A stretch of 64,000 bases of DNA, from the NCBI GenBank assembly GCA_958295525.1, contig OY282355.1, positions 1 through 64,000 of the forward strand, given 5' to 3'. A program made the translations under genes and the position numbers. Below, piece after piece: positions 35,401-44,880 of the stretch. Origin of the DNA: an uncultured Dehalococcoidia bacterium. GTDB taxonomy: Bacteria; Chloroflexota; Dehalococcoidia; Lucifugimonadales; Australimonadaceae. The notes beneath the pieces were generated by a model. That model had not been told where the DNA came from and did no database searches. It saw only the letters and a program-made list of their open reading frames with translations. How positions within the stretch are numbered: the first letter of the stretch is position 1; each line of letters starts with the position of its first letter.

Positions 35401-38400
35401 GGGACGATGACCAGATCATCACCATCACCGCGACCGACAACGACACGGTCGACTCGGCGCGGACGCCCGCCGTCACGCACGCGACCGTCAGCACGGACCC
35501 CGGCTACTCCGCGCAGTCGTTCTCCACCGGCGGCGCCGCCCTCATCGTGACCATCACCGAGGACGACGAGGCGGGGCTGGCCTTCGGCGGCTACACCGGC
35601 GCGACGGAGGACCCGCCCCAACCGTTCCGCATCGATGAAGACACCCCCGGGGAGGAGTACACCGTCGTCCTCACGTCGGAGCCGCAGGCGTCAACGAACG
35701 TGGTCGTCACGCCGTCCGCCACGGGCCTGACCTTCACGTTCGACACGAGCGGGGCGACTTCGCTCACCTTCACGCCCGCGAACTGGAACGTTCCCCAGAG
35801 CGTCTACGCCACCTCGGACGACGCCAACGCGAACAACGAGTCGGGGGACATCACGCACACGCTGACCTCGAGCACGGACACGGACTACGCCGCGCTCACG
35901 GCGCCCACGCTGGCGTACAACGCCTTTGACGACGACGAGCCCGGCGTCGTGGCGAGCCCGACCGCGTTTATGGCGACGGAAGGGCTCACGGGAACCTACA
36001 CCGTCGTTCTCAGCGCGCCGCCCGCCGCGGGCGCGACCGTCCGCGTTGCGCCGCGCCTGGTTCTGACCGCGGATCAGTCGGGCGAGGAAACGAGCCTCGA
36101 ATTCTACGGATCCGACTGCACGAGCGAGCTCGCCGCCGACTTCACGCCCACGAATTTCGCCACGCCGCAGACCGTCTGCGTGGAGGTCGGCGAGGACGCC
36201 GACACGGTCGTCGAAACGCTCGAGATCAAGCACCGGACGACCGTGACGGCTGGCGCGGACACGGCTTACTCGCTCCGTGACTTCACGACCGTCCAACTGA
36301 CCACGCGGGACAACGACACGCCGGGCTCCGCGTTCTCGGTCGCCGAACTCGTCATTGACGAAACCGACGCAACCGAGCCGGAGACGGGAACCTACACCGT
36401 CGTCCTCAACCAACTGCCCACCGACGACGTCACCGTCACCCTCTCCTTCGCGAGCGGCTCCGACCCCAACGTCCGGTTCGTGACGGCCGCGGGCCCGCCC
36501 GCCGTCCTCGCCGAAACGATCTCGCTCACCTTCACTTCGGCGGACGGGCTGACCCCGCAGACCGTCACCGTCGGGCTCGTCGCCGACGCCGACGCGGCGG
36601 ACGACACGGCGACCATCGTCCACGCCTTCAGCGGCGACGCGGGCTACGCGGCGCTCCCCAACGCCCGGCTGTCCGTCAAGTCGAACGACGACGAAGAGGA
36701 CGGCGTGACGGTTTCGACCGCCACTCTCGCCGTGACCGAGCAGTCGACCGCGACGTACACCGTCGTGCTCACCGCGGAGCCCACCGGCCCCGTCACGGTC
36801 ACGCAGTCCGTCGCCCCGTCGGTGGCGGACAAGATCAGCGTCTCCCCTCCGTCCGTCTCCTTCAGCCCCACGGACTGGGAAACGCCCAAGACGTTCACCG
36901 TGTCCGGCGACGCGGACGACAATTCGAGCGACGAAGACGGGCTGGCGATCAGCCACACGGCGACGGGCCCCGGCTACACGGGCGTCGTCAACGTCGACAA
37001 CGTCACGGTCAACGTGACGGACGACGACCTGCCCGGCGTGAAGTTCTACGCCAGCGCGTCGGCGGGCACGACGCTCCCAAGCAACGCGCTCACGATCAAC
37101 GAGGTTCCCGGCCCGGCGGGCGCGTACTGGGTCCAACTCGGCGCCGAGCCGACGTCGCAGACCGCGATCATCACCGTGACGCCGCCTACGGTGTCGGGCA
37201 TGTCCTTCGCCCCGCCGTCCCTCGCGTTCACGAAGGCGAACTGGAACACGCGCCAAAAGTTCACGATCAGCACGACCTCCGACGGCAACGAGATCGACTC
37301 AGTGAACGCCCTGGCGATAGCGCTCGTCCACCGCTCGTTCTCCGCCGACGAAGCCGACTACGCGACGAGCCCCGGCATCGCCAACACCCTCACGCTGAGC
37401 GTGCTCGACCGCCCCGTCGTCACCGGCGTCGCGATCTCCTCGACCCCGCTCGGCGGCTCCGACGACACCTACACGCGCGGCGAGCGCATCACCGTCGAGG
37501 CGACCTTCGACCGCGCGGTCGACGTCGACGTGACGGGCGGCGCCCCGCAACTGCGGATCGGCGTCGGAACCGGAACCCGCTCCGCCTCCTTCGACGCCGC
37601 GGAGTCCACCTCGACCGTCCTCAAGTTCAACTACGACGTCCTGCAAGCCGACGCCGACGCGACGGACGGAATCAGCATTCCGGCCAACGCCATTAGTCTC
37701 AACGGCGCCACCATCAAGGAAGCGGCGATGACGGCCACGGCCCAGAGCCGCACGGCCCGGGACGCCGGCCTCCTCCACGCGGAGGTCGCCGACGACGCCG
37801 ACCACAAGGTTGACGGCGCCACGCTCCTCACGCCCGAACTCACGGGCTACTCCGTTCAGGGCGCCGCCCGAACCATCGGCTTCGGCGAAACGCTCGTCGT
37901 CCACGCCGCTTTCAACATCCCCGTCACGGTCACGGGCGCGCCCACGCTCGCCATCGCCGTCGGCGGCAACTCCCGCGAAGCGGTCTGCGCCGCTGGCGAG
38001 CGGCTCGCGGAAGTCGCCTGCTCCTACGTCGTGGCCGCCGACGACCTGGACGAGGACGGAAGCACGGCTGGAATCAGCATCGCCGCCGGAGCCTTCACGC
38101 TCGGCGACGGCGTCTCGATCAGGCACCCCGACGGAACCGCCGCCGCCAACGCCGCCGACCTCTCGCCCGCCACGCCCGTAACGCTCGCCGACGCCACCGA
38201 CTACCCGGTCGACGGGAGGACCTCCAACCTGACCGCGCTCAATTGGACGCCAGTCGTCCAGACCGTCCCGGGCACGGGCGTCGATTTGCCCCTCGCGCAA
38301 GCCGCGCACCGCATCGTGCTCGACCCGGACACGCAGGCGGACGTGGACACGGTCGTCGTGGAATACACCGGCCCCGGCGGAACCGTCACCGGGCCGGCCG

Positions 38401-39800
38401 ATGCCCCCGCGGTCAGCGTTGACCCCGCGTCCCCGCAGTTGCTGACGCTCGCCGTCGGCGAAAACCGCTTCACCATCGTCTCCAGAGGCGCAGGAAACGA
38501 CGCCGTCGCCCGAACCTACACCGTCGTCATCGTCAAGCCCGGCGCCACGAACGCCGACTTGCGGACCATCGAAGTCGCGACGACGGACGGCGGGATGAAC
38601 CTCGTCGGCCCGCTGCCCGGACAGGACGTCACGCTGGCGGAGCGCACCCACGTCGTGCGCTACTCCCCGGCCAACGCCGAATTCCCGCGCTCCCAGGCGC
38701 AAGTCTTCCTCACGCTGCGCCCAAGCGACACCGGCGGCGACGACCCCCACCGGCGCGTCACCGTCCGCCGCGTGAACGCGCAAGGCCGGACGGTCGGCAC
38801 GACCACCTACACGCCCGACGCCAACTACAAAGTCACGCTGCCGCTCTCCGCGGGAGACAACTACTACCGCGTGACGGTCAGGGCGCGCGACGGCTCGACG
38901 ACGAAGCAGTACCGCCTCGACTTCGACCGCGCGGGCGATCCCGTCTACCTCACCGGCCTCGCCGTGACCGGCGGCGCCTTCGTAATGCAAGGCGGCGGCA
39001 GCGGCTTCAGACCCGCGACGACCAGTTACACGGTCACCGCCGGCAGCAACGTGACCTCCGCCATCGTGACCGCAACGGCGGCGGCCGGGAACACGATCAC
39101 AATCAACGGGCGCGCCGCCGTCAGCGGCCGGGGCGTTCGCATCCCCCTGATCGTCGGCGCCAACACCATCACAATCGTCGTCTCAGGCGGCGCGGAAACC
39201 GACCCCTCCACCTACACGGTCGTCGTGACCCGCGCCCGCGCGTCCGCCCCGACCGGCGGCGGCGGCGGCGGCGGCGGATTCACCCCGCCCCCGCCCGTGA
39301 CGACCCCCACGCCGACGCCGACGCCTACCCCGACGCCGACTCCTACGCCGACGCCGACGCCCACCCCCGCGCCTACGCCGTCGCCGACTCCGGCGCCCAC
39401 GCCTGAGCCCACGCCGTCGCCGACTCCGGCGCCGACGCCTGAGCCCACGCCTGCCCCGACGCCGGTTCCGCCGACGCCGCAGCCCACGATGCCGCCTCCG
39501 CCCACCGCGCCGCCGCCCACGCCGACGCCCGCGCCCGCGCCAACCCTCGCGCCTCCCGTCTACGTGCCCACGGCGACGCCCAAGCCCACGGCGACTCCCA
39601 CCCCTGCGCCTACGGCCACGCCCGTGCCCGCCACGCCCACCCCGCGTCCGACGGCCACCGCCACCCCGGTGATGCCGCCGCCCGCGACCCCCGTCCCTGA
39701 AACGCCCGGCGGCGCGAGCGCCCTCTGGATAGCCATCGGCGTCATCGCCGCCCTCGTCATCGTAGGCGGCGGCGCCGCCCTCGTGATGCGCCGCCGCTAG
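29418..39800 (+). CDS. Giant multidomain cell-surface protein (adhesin-like, 3,460 residues)
   Basis: The N-terminus is a signal peptide ([20 protein letters not shown], cleavage near AFAQ, residue 60). In order follow: a cadherin-like beta-sandwich segment; GLUG-type repeats ([22 protein letters not shown]; about 350-540); an FN3 domain near 775; putative Ig/cadherin-like domains (about 900-1430); ten Calx-beta-like modules ([17 protein letters not shown] and relatives; about 1430-2665); a SwmB-like region (to about 2930); three more beta-sandwich units; a poly-Gly linker; a Pro/Thr stalk of about 130 residues; and a C-terminal membrane helix ([20 protein letters not shown]) before MRRR. DxD-rich loops in the Calx-beta modules suggest calcium binding. 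The whole is outside the cell, anchored by its C-terminus, probably for adhesion. There is no enzyme domain. One uninterrupted frame; GAGG stands before the ATG. Confidence 0.9.
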   Translation: MTYARNLIGTTLAEGAPLRGLLRVPPLQGALRRGALRLLLAAAALAAAAALLVGPSAFAQSSSADLTSIAFQNNAAAATGITISGQSEGVALTGSPISADSEYAVFIPLAATLPSGHLRIVPTASADATVTYWTSPESTGTAIADVTPLTTNEFEIALTSGTARTFIVRVTAQDTTTIKDYVFHAIYGIADYDSDDDGYIDVWTRPQLEAIYPDALYGADGDGSLGTRPGNAVQAAAWTTWFNQYEAAFPGASPTGGATDGDFVLGCSPSCSGYELRRDIDLDLNNEDATTRAWLAGRTSTGTSYSSTLLGNGFAIKDMTSTLRGMFSSLDYPGRIENLRLENVNVSGPTSSTPVGGLVARNNGGVIRFVHVDGTVGSTTSAGDQPIGGLAGVNQGSGTALGGDYAPGLIESSSFVGTVNGRCDRVGGLVGENVISGARPGTDSVIVASYARAEVVSDCSGATSRRRVGGLVGANINGNIIASYAAGTVDAKRGGEAGGLVGQNSGRVINSYAAVRVTRMNTGGTAVDTTSPYLGALIGRVDSTSAVTASYFDSGLTSDTRTGTENGVTLSDSNRGEAKTRTELVNQTGYAGPYAAWNTAVNVQVPQDITAPAGTMVALTAPASVAWNFFRDTTTGTGDYPVLTRGFAPEQVTAQLNGQKSWLAAAPTLTYKDGANTLTLPSFATSTYAYAVAGVYTRGSPITLVTGELSPGADIISISPADADPPPSGAVGHQIDVSNDAVDPVVTITVGQDAGSGFLREYAITLNTESARAPLPPASLNATAGAGTITLTWPDVSADDATITGYQICYATTANAACGTAGTRGDPSVWGNTIVIADLTKNVVDGTYSSIFDATTAGLSSATTYYFKVRAVNATPTPDLFSGVSPEHSISPLDDLLPMFGDDLDPQSYLDDADLVTITLPAVTGGDGTLTYEITAPTTGTGAGIFSLVDTTPTEEAEITGRIPTLTTPDGQETPATQSWVITVSVTDSDTNNPDSDTTNVTINVTDDLTPTLESQNDVTFLEQQTITAFTVAGSGGNGTLTYSAGTTLPPGLSIDSSDGEISGTLTGSVTTDRDYNVVVTVEDNDGDTDTESFTIKIANDDVPGFSSGDNVGDQTFVSGGVYSVDMPVVTDRGNAAVLTDSLAANAHTYSLAPSAGGALPTGVSLVVSSGTPPTRELRIENTAAEASAFEVTYRAHDADSNTAATDSGAFTFDIEIVANRVPSVTNPGAQTYLQGAEIAPLTLSATGGNGALTYSVSTLPTGLSFNPANRQITGTPTVAAPATSVMITVSDADPITGSGDQGTATFTITIEEDVSPSFATTASAQTFTKGVELTSASAVALPVATAGNGTTTYAVSTDLSAGNFADGMLPDGETAGALPAGLSFDADARKISGTPANALSAITVTYTATDADDDTATLTFKLNVGEIVINNLSLNVPEGNQRIYFVNLGSAPTGGSVTLTIRVDPTTVGLHLRDTAGGANATSITRTFSTTNWSTGQAVFVYAAGDSNTANENAELIHTASGADYTGVARTSQVNAQDDDSPQLAFFADSDPATNDSISTITFDEGGTTNFDVALAFLPTADVTVSIDGGTTGFIFRDAASGGSAFSHIFEAAERHWATSTTVYVTASPSDDDARDEEDEFFTFTVTGGNYSSLNATARQLAYTITDDDTAGVKTTSDSGGVTDITSLDVTEGTATSYYLKLTSEPVNNVTVRVTPEGDGLTFRSDADFTMGNAYFDFTGGSSGNWDTEQRVYVKADEDDDGDDPANATITHEGAVSGGTDAQYTGALSGGDIVATITDNDVEGLAIDADPDTSGVQTGPLDVDEGGTATFNVALTTRPSGEVKVELRFSPSNTDIAFVPDPVGAPNTKTSTHTLTFTGGATSNFAAAQTVTVAAAEDDDADADTATVAFRLTASTDTVYKAITSGLPTLAVQSDENETHGVAVSPAARTVVEGETGNYELTLTSQPTHSVTVTPSGLGLTFSPASATFTRSNWDDDQIITITATDNDTVDSARTPAVTHATVSTDPGYSAQSFSTGGAALIVTITEDDEAGLAFGGYTGATEDPPQPFRIDEDTPGEEYTVVLTSEPQASTNVVVTPSATGLTFTFDTSGATSLTFTPANWNVPQSVYATSDDANANNESGDITHTLTSSTDTDYAALTAPTLAYNAFDDDEPGVVASPTAFMATEGLTGTYTVVLSAPPAAGATVRVAPRLVLTADQSGEETSLEFYGSDCTSELAADFTPTNFATPQTVCVEVGEDADTVVETLEIKHRTTVTAGADTAYSLRDFTTVQLTTRDNDTPGSAFSVAELVIDETDATEPETGTYTVVLNQLPTDDVTVTLSFASGSDPNVRFVTAAGPPAVLAETISLTFTSADGLTPQTVTVGLVADADAADDTATIVHAFSGDAGYAALPNARLSVKSNDDEEDGVTVSTATLAVTEQSTATYTVVLTAEPTGPVTVTQSVAPSVADKISVSPPSVSFSPTDWETPKTFTVSGDADDNSSDEDGLAISHTATGPGYTGVVNVDNVTVNVTDDDLPGVKFYASASAGTTLPSNALTINEVPGPAGAYWVQLGAEPTSQTAIITVTPPTVSGMSFAPPSLAFTKANWNTRQKFTISTTSDGNEIDSVNALAIALVHRSFSADEADYATSPGIANTLTLSVLDRPVVTGVAISSTPLGGSDDTYTRGERITVEATFDRAVDVDVTGGAPQLRIGVGTGTRSASFDAAESTSTVLKFNYDVLQADADATDGISIPANAISLNGATIKEAAMTATAQSRTARDAGLLHAEVADDADHKVDGATLLTPELTGYSVQGAARTIGFGETLVVHAAFNIPVTVTGAPTLAIAVGGNSREAVCAAGERLAEVACSYVVAADDLDEDGSTAGISIAAGAFTLGDGVSIRHPDGTAAANAADLSPATPVTLADATDYPVDGRTSNLTALNWTPVVQTVPGTGVDLPLAQAAHRIVLDPDTQADVDTVVVEYTGPGGTVTGPADAPAVSVDPASPQLLTLAVGENRFTIVSRGAGNDAVARTYTVVIVKPGATNADLRTIEVATTDGGMNLVGPLPGQDVTLAERTHVVRYSPANAEFPRSQAQVFLTLRPSDTGGDDPHRRVTVRRVNAQGRTVGTTTYTPDANYKVTLPLSAGDNYYRVTVRARDGSTTKQYRLDFDRAGDPVYLTGLAVTGGAFVMQGGGSGFRPATTSYTVTAGSNVTSAIVTATAAAGNTITINGRAAVSGRGVRIPLIVGANTITIVVSGGAETDPSTYTVVVTRARASAPTGGGGGGGGFTPPPPVTTPTPTPTPTPTPTPTPTPTPTPAPTPSPTPAPTPEPTPSPTPAPTPEPTPAPTPVPPTPQPTMPPPPTAPPPTPTPAPAPTLAPPVYVPTATPKPTATPTPAPTATPVPATPTPRPTATATPVMPPPATPVPETPGGASALWIAIGVIAALVIVGGGAALVMRRR

Positions 39801-39816
39801 GCCGGCGCATCACGGA

Positions 39817-39922
39817 ACGATGCGCTGCGCGCATCGTCGTTCCCGCGAAGGCGGGAACCTCGCCCCTAACGGGGCGCCGCGAACGAGAACGAAAGGGGCG
39901 GGGCGCGCAAGCGCCCCGCCCC
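39817..39922. terminator. Three successive hairpins after the giant gene
   Basis: 39817-39837 is ACGATGCGC-TGC-GCGCATCGT; next comes a dispersed core (TTCCCGCGAAGGCGGGAA); then 39895-39922 is a perfect 12-bp stem GGGGCGGGGCGC closed by a GCAA tetraloop. No T-run follows, so they are not a classical rho-independent terminator, but they would block RNA 3' decay and may end transcription. Confidence 0.5.
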
Positions 39923-39972
39923 CCGCATAGCGTAAAATGAATGCGGATGTCCCCGGAAGGATTCGCGCCGCT

Positions 39973-40410
39973 ATGGACGAAATGGAGCATGCCGCGCCCC
40001 GCGCCGCGCATAACGTTCACTCCAACACGCTGCTGCGCCACGCCCAAGAGATGATTGACAAGGGCGACCGGCTGCAAGCCTCCGAGAAAATCTGGGGCGC
40101 GGTGGCGCACAAAATGCGGGGGCTCGCCCGAAAGCGGGGCTGGGTTTGGACAACCCACAAAGGCTACGACCGCTATGCCCAATACCTCCGCCAGCAAACC
40201 GGCGACCAGGACATCGCCACGCTCACGCGAAGCCTCAACCAGTTCCACAACAACTTCTACGACGACCACATGGAAGATGACGCTTTGCCTGACGGGTTGC
40301 GGGAAGCGAAGCGCCTCATACGCCTGCTGGAGGAAGCGGACGCGTCGCTCGGCGACAACCCGCCCGATCCCCCGGGCATACGCCGCCTGAAGCGAACGAG
40401 GACGGGTTAG
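39973..40410 (+). CDS. PaREP1/HEPN-like protein, copy 1
   Basis: This 145-residue helical protein has HAQEMIDKGDRLQASEKIWG early, then a basic stretch, LTRSLNQFHNNFYDD and a C-terminal LREAKRLIRLLEEAD helix. The pattern 'A-x-E-x-x-x-K-G-D-x-x-Q-A-S-E-K' is that of PaREP1 (HEPN-related) families, first seen as multicopy genes in Pyrobaculum; HEPN-like proteins often work with nucleotidyltransferases or as RNases, but no R-x4-6-H motif is evident. The ATG at 39973 is preferred to 39937, which overlaps a TAAAAT -10 box and gives an N-terminus longer than the paralogue's. A paralogue lies at 51457. Function unknown. Confidence 0.6.
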   Translation: MDEMEHAAPRAAHNVHSNTLLRHAQEMIDKGDRLQASEKIWGAVAHKMRGLARKRGWVWTTHKGYDRYAQYLRQQTGDQDIATLTRSLNQFHNNFYDDHMEDDALPDGLREAKRLIRLLEEADASLGDNPPDPPGIRRLKRTRTG

Positions 40411-40424
40411 CCGCCCGCCCCCCT

Positions 40425-40652
40425 TGCCCCGTCATTCCCGCGCAGGCGGGAACCCCGCCCCCCTGCCGTCATTCCCGCGTAGGCGAGAATCCCGCCCCCC
40501 TGCCCGTCATTCCCGCGTAGGCGGGAATCCCGCCCCCTGCCCCGTCATTCCCGCGTAGGCGGGAATCCCGCCCCCTTGCCGTCATTCCCGCGTAGGCGGG
40601 AATCCCGCCCCCTTTGCCCCGTCATTCCCGCGTAGGCGGGAACCTCGCCTCC
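40425..40652. repeat. Array of six dispersed palindromic repeats
   Basis: Starts near 40431, 40468, 40505, 40543, 40581 and 40620, period about 37-40 bp. Linkers are nearly constant (CCCGCCCCCTTGCC), so this is not a CRISPR array. It separates convergent genes. Confidence 0.92.
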
Positions 40653-40662
40653 GTCGCCCGCG

Positions 40663-41511
40663 CTAAACCCCCAACTCGTCGGCGAACGAGAAGATCGCCG
40701 CGGCGGTCGCCTCCGGCTGCTGCTCCTGAACGTAGTGCGCGCTGCCCTCGATAGGCCAGCCGCGAACGTCGTCCGCCGCTTGCCGCCACAGCCCCAGGAC
40801 GTCCGCGCCCGCCGAGGGGCCGGAGGCGCCCCAAATCGCTAGCGTCGGAACGCGGACCCGGCGCCCCGCCTCCAACTCCGCCCGCCAGTAGGCGGGATCC
40901 TCCTCCAGCGCGAGGCGGTAGTCCTGAATCACCGCGTCCGCGACGCCCGGGCGCGAGTACGACGCGACATAGAACGCGCGCTCCTCCGGCGTCAGATGCG
41001 GGTTGCGGTCGAGGAAGAGGCCGAAGAACAGTTCGGGTATCGCGTTGACGATCCGCTCGGCCACGCCGCGCTGCCGGAAGAAATCGAAGTACCACTGCCG
41101 CCCGCCGGGGTCGCGCCGCTCCTCGCCGACGCCCTGCGGCGCCGCGTCTATCTGAACCATCCCCGCGACGCGCTCCGGCAAGTCGGCGGCGACGCGGCGA
41201 GCCGTCGGCGCGCCCTTGTCGTGCCCCGCCACGATGAACCGCTGATGTCCGAGGCTGTCCATCAGCCCGGCCGCGTCCGCCGCCATATCGGCGAGCCCGT
41301 AGGCGGCCGGGTCGGCGGGGCGCTCGGAGTCGCCGTAGCCCCGGCGGTCGGGCGCGACGACGGTGAAGCGTTTGGCGAGCGCGGGCGCGACCTTCTCCCA
41401 CGTGCGGCGCGTGCGGGGAAAGCCGTGCAACAGCAGCAGCGGAAAGCCGCCGCCCGACGTCTCGTACCCTGCGCGAACGCCGTTGACCGTTGCGAACCGC
41501 GTCTCGCCCAC
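40663..41511 (-). CDS. Alpha/beta-hydrolase, haloacetate dehalogenase/epoxide hydrolase type
   Basis: This 282-residue protein has LLLLHGFPRTRRTWEKVAPA (oxyanion region), the nucleophile elbow VAGHDKGAPTARR with Asp in place of Ser, and the catalytic His in IEGSAHYVQEQQPE. Asp nucleophiles in a G-H-D-x-G elbow are typical of haloacetate dehalogenases and epoxide hydrolases, which hydrolyse C-halogen or epoxide bonds; the exact substrate is open. The start is GTG at 41511. A 41-residue membrane protein gene precedes it by 8 nt on the same strand, suggesting co-transcription. Confidence 0.85.
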   Translation of the reverse strand: MGETRFATVNGVRAGYETSGGGFPLLLLHGFPRTRRTWEKVAPALAKRFTVVAPDRRGYGDSERPADPAAYGLADMAADAAGLMDSLGHQRFIVAGHDKGAPTARRVAADLPERVAGMVQIDAAPQGVGEERRDPGGRQWYFDFFRQRGVAERIVNAIPELFFGLFLDRNPHLTPEERAFYVASYSRPGVADAVIQDYRLALEEDPAYWRAELEAGRRVRVPTLAIWGASGPSAGADVLGLWRQAADDVRGWPIEGSAHYVQEQQPEATAAAIFSFADELGV

Positions 41512-41519
41512 GCCCGCGC

Positions 41520-41645
41520 CTACGGCCAGACGAAACTGAGGACGATCAGCAGCGCGCCGAGGCTGATCACGCCTCCGGCGGCCACTGGCCAGAGAATGTA
41601 GCCGATGTCCTCGGCTTGGCCGAACGGCCAGATGAGGTCTTTCAC
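41520..41645 (-). CDS. Single-pass small membrane protein (41 residues)
   Basis: From GTG 41645 the frame encodes VKDLIWPFGQAEDIGYILWP followed by a hydrophobic helix (AAGGVISLGALLIVLSFVWP). GGGGGAG lies 6 nt before the GTG. It sits 8 nt before the hydrolase start. The start codon and the RBS make it a credible small gene; the role is unknown. Confidence 0.6.
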   Translation of the reverse strand: MKDLIWPFGQAEDIGYILWPVAAGGVISLGALLIVLSFVWP

Positions 41646-41787
41646 GAGCGCTCCCCCTATCCTAAATAGTCTGCGCGGCCTGGTCGTCAATCCCGCGCAG
41701 GCGGGAACCCAGAGGACGTCACGCAAGGCTCCTTACGCGGCGCAGGCGCCAATGATAGCGCCATCCCCCACACCTCTCGCCGTCCGC

Positions 41788-43026
41788 CTAATCGCGCCTC
41801 TCCCGCTCCTCAGGCGGGCGCACGTTTTTGAACATCGCCCACAGCAAGAGCACGTAGGCGGTTTTCAGCAAGGCGGAACCCACGAGCGGCGCGCTGAAGG
41901 CGGCGGCCTGCAGAACGCCCGCGGAGAGCGTGGGGCCCACCGTCCCCGCGGCGGAGCGGCCAAGTATGTGGATGCTCCCCATCGCCACGCGCTCGTGGGA
42001 GCCGACGACCGCCATTATGTAGGAGTCGCGCGCGGGAACGTCCATTTGGTCGAACAGCGACCTCGCCAGCAGCAGCGCGACCGCGAGCCACGCCCACGGC
42101 GAAAACGCCACCCCGAGCAGCAGCAGGGCCGACGGCAAGTGCGCCCACGTCATCGTGTTGATCAGGCCGATGCGCTTGGCGACCTTCCCCGCCATCCAGA
42201 GCGAGGCGACGGAGACGACCTGCGCGCCGAAGAAGAGCGCGGCCAGCGACGCCAAGTCGAGACCGAAACGCTCGCTGAACCACAAGGCGAGCAGCCCGCG
42301 CACGATGATCGCTCCGGCGAGGTGGTCGAGGCTGAAGAGTCCGGTGAGCGTGAATATCCTGCGGCGCGAGGGGAGGCGCAAGGGATTCACCCACTCGCGC
42401 CGTTCGCGGGCGGCCTCGACCTCGCCGGAGAGGAGCGCGAAGAGGACGGCTATGCCCAGCCGCAGCCCGACCAGCAACGCCAGCACGAGGCGCAGCGAAG
42501 CGAGTTCGCTCATTCCCGCCCACGACTGCAGCGCGACGGGCAGCCCGGCGGCGAGCGCGCCGAGGGCGGCGGCGACTGCGGCGGCGACGCGGTAGAGCGC
42601 GAACAACTCCGTCCGCCGCGAGGGAGGGGCGACTCCGGCGAGCGCGGCCTGCTCCAGCGATTGCGTCGGCCCGACGTTGCCCGCCGCGCCGGTGAACGCT
42701 CCCGCAAACGCGACCGCCAGCAGAACGAGCGGGTCGCCGGAGGCCGCGAGCGCGACGCCGGCGAGCGCGGCGAGCCCGGTGTACGCCGTCAGCAGCCCCC
42801 GCCGCCCGACGCGCTCGCTCGCCAGCGCGGAGACGAACGACAGCGCCGCCGTCCCCGCGAATCCGAGGCTGAAGAACAGCCCCACTTGAAACGGAGAGAG
42901 CCCCGACGCCGCGAGGTAGACGCCCAGCAGCACCGCCAGCGCGCCTTGCGCGAACGTGTGCAGCGCCCGCGCCGCGATGATCAGCGCCGCGTCCCGCGCC
43001 ACCCAATCCGGCAGGGCCGCCGCCAC
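41788..43026 (-). CDS. MFS transporter
   Basis: This 412-residue protein has about 12 membrane segments. The loop motif after helix 2 is SALASERVGRRGLLTAY, and the second half begins at about residue 215 (RRRIFTLTGLFSLDHLAGAI). It starts with GTG at 43026, 12 bp after the amidohydrolase stop, and the two are probably one operon, so it may move the amidohydrolase's substrate or product. The substrate is unknown. It is not closely alike to the MFS proteins at 11962 or 58142 by eye. Confidence 0.82.
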   Translation of the reverse strand: MAAALPDWVARDAALIIAARALHTFAQGALAVLLGVYLAASGLSPFQVGLFFSLGFAGTAALSFVSALASERVGRRGLLTAYTGLAALAGVALAASGDPLVLLAVAFAGAFTGAAGNVGPTQSLEQAALAGVAPPSRRTELFALYRVAAAVAAALGALAAGLPVALQSWAGMSELASLRLVLALLVGLRLGIAVLFALLSGEVEAARERREWVNPLRLPSRRRIFTLTGLFSLDHLAGAIIVRGLLALWFSERFGLDLASLAALFFGAQVVSVASLWMAGKVAKRIGLINTMTWAHLPSALLLLGVAFSPWAWLAVALLLARSLFDQMDVPARDSYIMAVVGSHERVAMGSIHILGRSAAGTVGPTLSAGVLQAAAFSAPLVGSALLKTAYVLLLWAMFKNVRPPEERERRD

Positions 43027-43038
43027 GCCTGCGCCTCC

Positions 43039-44163
43039 CTACTCGAGCGCGTAGAGCCTGGCGCAGTTGTCCCAAAGGATGGCGCGCTTCGCCTCGTCCG
43101 TCAGATCGTCGTGGCGCAGGAACTCGTTGACCGATTCGGGGAACTCCGAGTCGTGGTGGGGATAGTCCGAGGAGAAAACGACGTTGCGCCCGCCGCCCGC
43201 GTCCACCGTGTAGCGCAACTCCGCCTCGTCCGCCTCCGTGCCGACGTAGCAGTTGCGGGCGAAGTATTCGCTGGGCGGGCGCGTGAGAAACGGCGCGTCC
43301 CACTCGCGATAGAGGGCGTAGTCGCGGTCCATCCGCCCCAGCCAGAACGGAACCCAGCCCGCGTTCGCCTCCAGGTATGCCGCCCGCAACCCGGGGAACG
43401 ATTCGAACACTCCGCCGCAGATCATGCTGATCATCGCTTTCATCATTCCGATGGGGTGGGAGCAGGCGTGCAGCATCAGCCGGTTGTCCCCGAACTCCGA
43501 GCCGTCCTGCCGGTAGGCCGCCCCGGTTCCCTCGTGAAAGCCGACGGGAACGTTGAGTTCCTCGAGCGCCGCCCACAGTTCGGCGTAGTCGGCGCTGTGG
43601 AACGCGACGCCGTTCACGAAGTTCGGACGCATATGCGCGGCGACGGCGCCGAGTTCGTGGACGGCGCGGCGCGCCTCGCGGGCGGCTTCCTTCGGATCGT
43701 GCTGCGGCAGCATCGCCGCGACTTTCATCCGCGCCGGGTCCGTTTGGCAGAGGTCGTAGAGCCAGTTGTTGTAGGCGCGGCACACCGCCGCCGAGAGCGG
43801 GCCGTCCACGCCGTCCAGCCCGTTCGGCACGTAGAGGCAGACGGTGGGGTACATCACGGCGACGTCGATGCCCTCCATGTCCATCGCCTCCAACTGCGAC
43901 GGGCCGTCGTAGCCGCGCTCGCGCATCGGGCGGGTCGCCTCGTCCGTCCGCCCGCTCATTCCGTACATCCGGTGCGGATTGTCGACGTCGCAGGCGGGCA
44001 AGCGGCGCCCCTCGAACAGGAACACGCCGCCGCGCTTGCCCGGCGCTCGGGAGATGCGCGGGGCCCGGTCGGCGAACCGCGCGTCGAGATACCGCTCGAA
44101 CAAGTCCGCCGGTTCGATGACGTGCATATCCGAATCCATCACCTTGTAGCCGTTGCGGGACAT
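43039..44163 (-). CDS. Amidohydrolase-2 family (ACMSD-like) metal-dependent hydrolase
   Basis: This 374-residue TIM-barrel enzyme begins YKVMDSDMHVIEPADLFERY, where the usual D-x-H of the family is D-M-H. It has HMRPNFVNGVAFHSADYAEL, VGFHEGTG with a metal His, LMLHACSHP, and the closing VVFSSDYPHHDSEFPES with the catalytic Asp. Relatives (ACMSD, gamma-resorcylate decarboxylase) remove carboxylates or hydrolyse C-C or C-N bonds in aromatic catabolism. It is followed by an MFS gene at 12 bp. The real substrate cannot be named. Confidence 0.85.
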   Translation of the reverse strand: MSRNGYKVMDSDMHVIEPADLFERYLDARFADRAPRISRAPGKRGGVFLFEGRRLPACDVDNPHRMYGMSGRTDEATRPMRERGYDGPSQLEAMDMEGIDVAVMYPTVCLYVPNGLDGVDGPLSAAVCRAYNNWLYDLCQTDPARMKVAAMLPQHDPKEAAREARRAVHELGAVAAHMRPNFVNGVAFHSADYAELWAALEELNVPVGFHEGTGAAYRQDGSEFGDNRLMLHACSHPIGMMKAMISMICGGVFESFPGLRAAYLEANAGWVPFWLGRMDRDYALYREWDAPFLTRPPSEYFARNCYVGTEADEAELRYTVDAGGGRNVVFSSDYPHHDSEFPESVNEFLRHDDLTDEAKRAILWDNCARLYALE

Positions 44164-44399
44164 TTCGGGGATGCTCCTTTGCGTTGCGTTCGGGGCGCGC
44201 CTACGGGCAGCGCTTTTTCGTATGGAGTTCCTACTCTATCACTCGGCGCCGGCGCGCGAGTGAGCGGACGGCGGGCGCGTTGAAGGCTTACGCGGGCGGG
44301 CGAATGCGACACTTGCCCATTGCGCGGCGGGAAACCTTGACGCGAGACTTGGCCTGCGCGGTCGCCGGGCCGCGCGCAATCCCGAACGCGAGGGAGGCT

Positions 44400-44876
44400 A
44401 TGCCGCCTAACGAGACGCACCTGGAAGAGATACGCCAAAGCGACCGCAGGGAGTCCATCTGGAGCGTGAACGAGCGGTGGAGGTGGCTCTACTTCACCTT
44501 CTTCCTGCTTCTGATGGGCGCAGGGTCGGCGTTCGTCGTTTGGCGCGAGGCGTTCGGCCGGGGCGCGGGCGGAGACGTGGTACAATCATTCGTGGACTTC
44601 TTCATCGGCGAGGCGGCGGCGTCCGTCGCGTCGGCGGGGATGGCCTTGTGGATAACGGAGGTCGTGATGCTCTCCACCATGATCGGCAGGAAACTCGACG
44701 AGCGCAAGGCGCGCATCCTCAGCGAAGGCCGCCGCGAGGGACAGCGCGAAGGCCGCGCGGCAAGGGACGCCGAGTGGCGCGCCTGGCACGGGCGGATGCG
44801 GGAGGCTCAGGCGCGGGGCGAGGAGTTCACGGAGCCTCCGCCGTCCCTGCGGGCGAACGACGCCAACGGCGCCTAG
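44400..44876 (+). CDS. Two-helix membrane protein with charged coiled-coil tail
   Basis: This 158-residue protein has two hydrophobic segments (WLYFTFFLLLMGAGSAFVVW and an Ala-rich ASVASAGMALWITEVVML) and then a strongly charged helix (GRREGQREGRAARDAEWRAW...). AGGGAGG is directly upstream of the ATG at 44400 (spacing unusually short). It ends 4 bp from the convergent NurA gene. I do not recognise the family; it is similar in design to the coiled-coil anchor protein at 27918, with the membrane part at the other end. Confidence 0.6.
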   Translation: MPPNETHLEEIRQSDRRESIWSVNERWRWLYFTFFLLLMGAGSAFVVWREAFGRGAGGDVVQSFVDFFIGEAAASVASAGMALWITEVVMLSTMIGRKLDERKARILSEGRREGQREGRAARDAEWRAWHGRMREAQARGEEFTEPPPSLRANDANGA

Positions 44877-44880
44877 CGCG

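Noticed and set aside
29691-38990. Several long minus-strand frames opposite the giant protein
   Set aside because: All are antisense of beta-repeat coding sequence and rich in Arg/Gly/Val as expected for shadows.
40425-40652. CRISPR-like regular array
   Set aside because: Repeats are about 24 bp and the 'spacers' are almost the same short linker each time; no cas gene is near.
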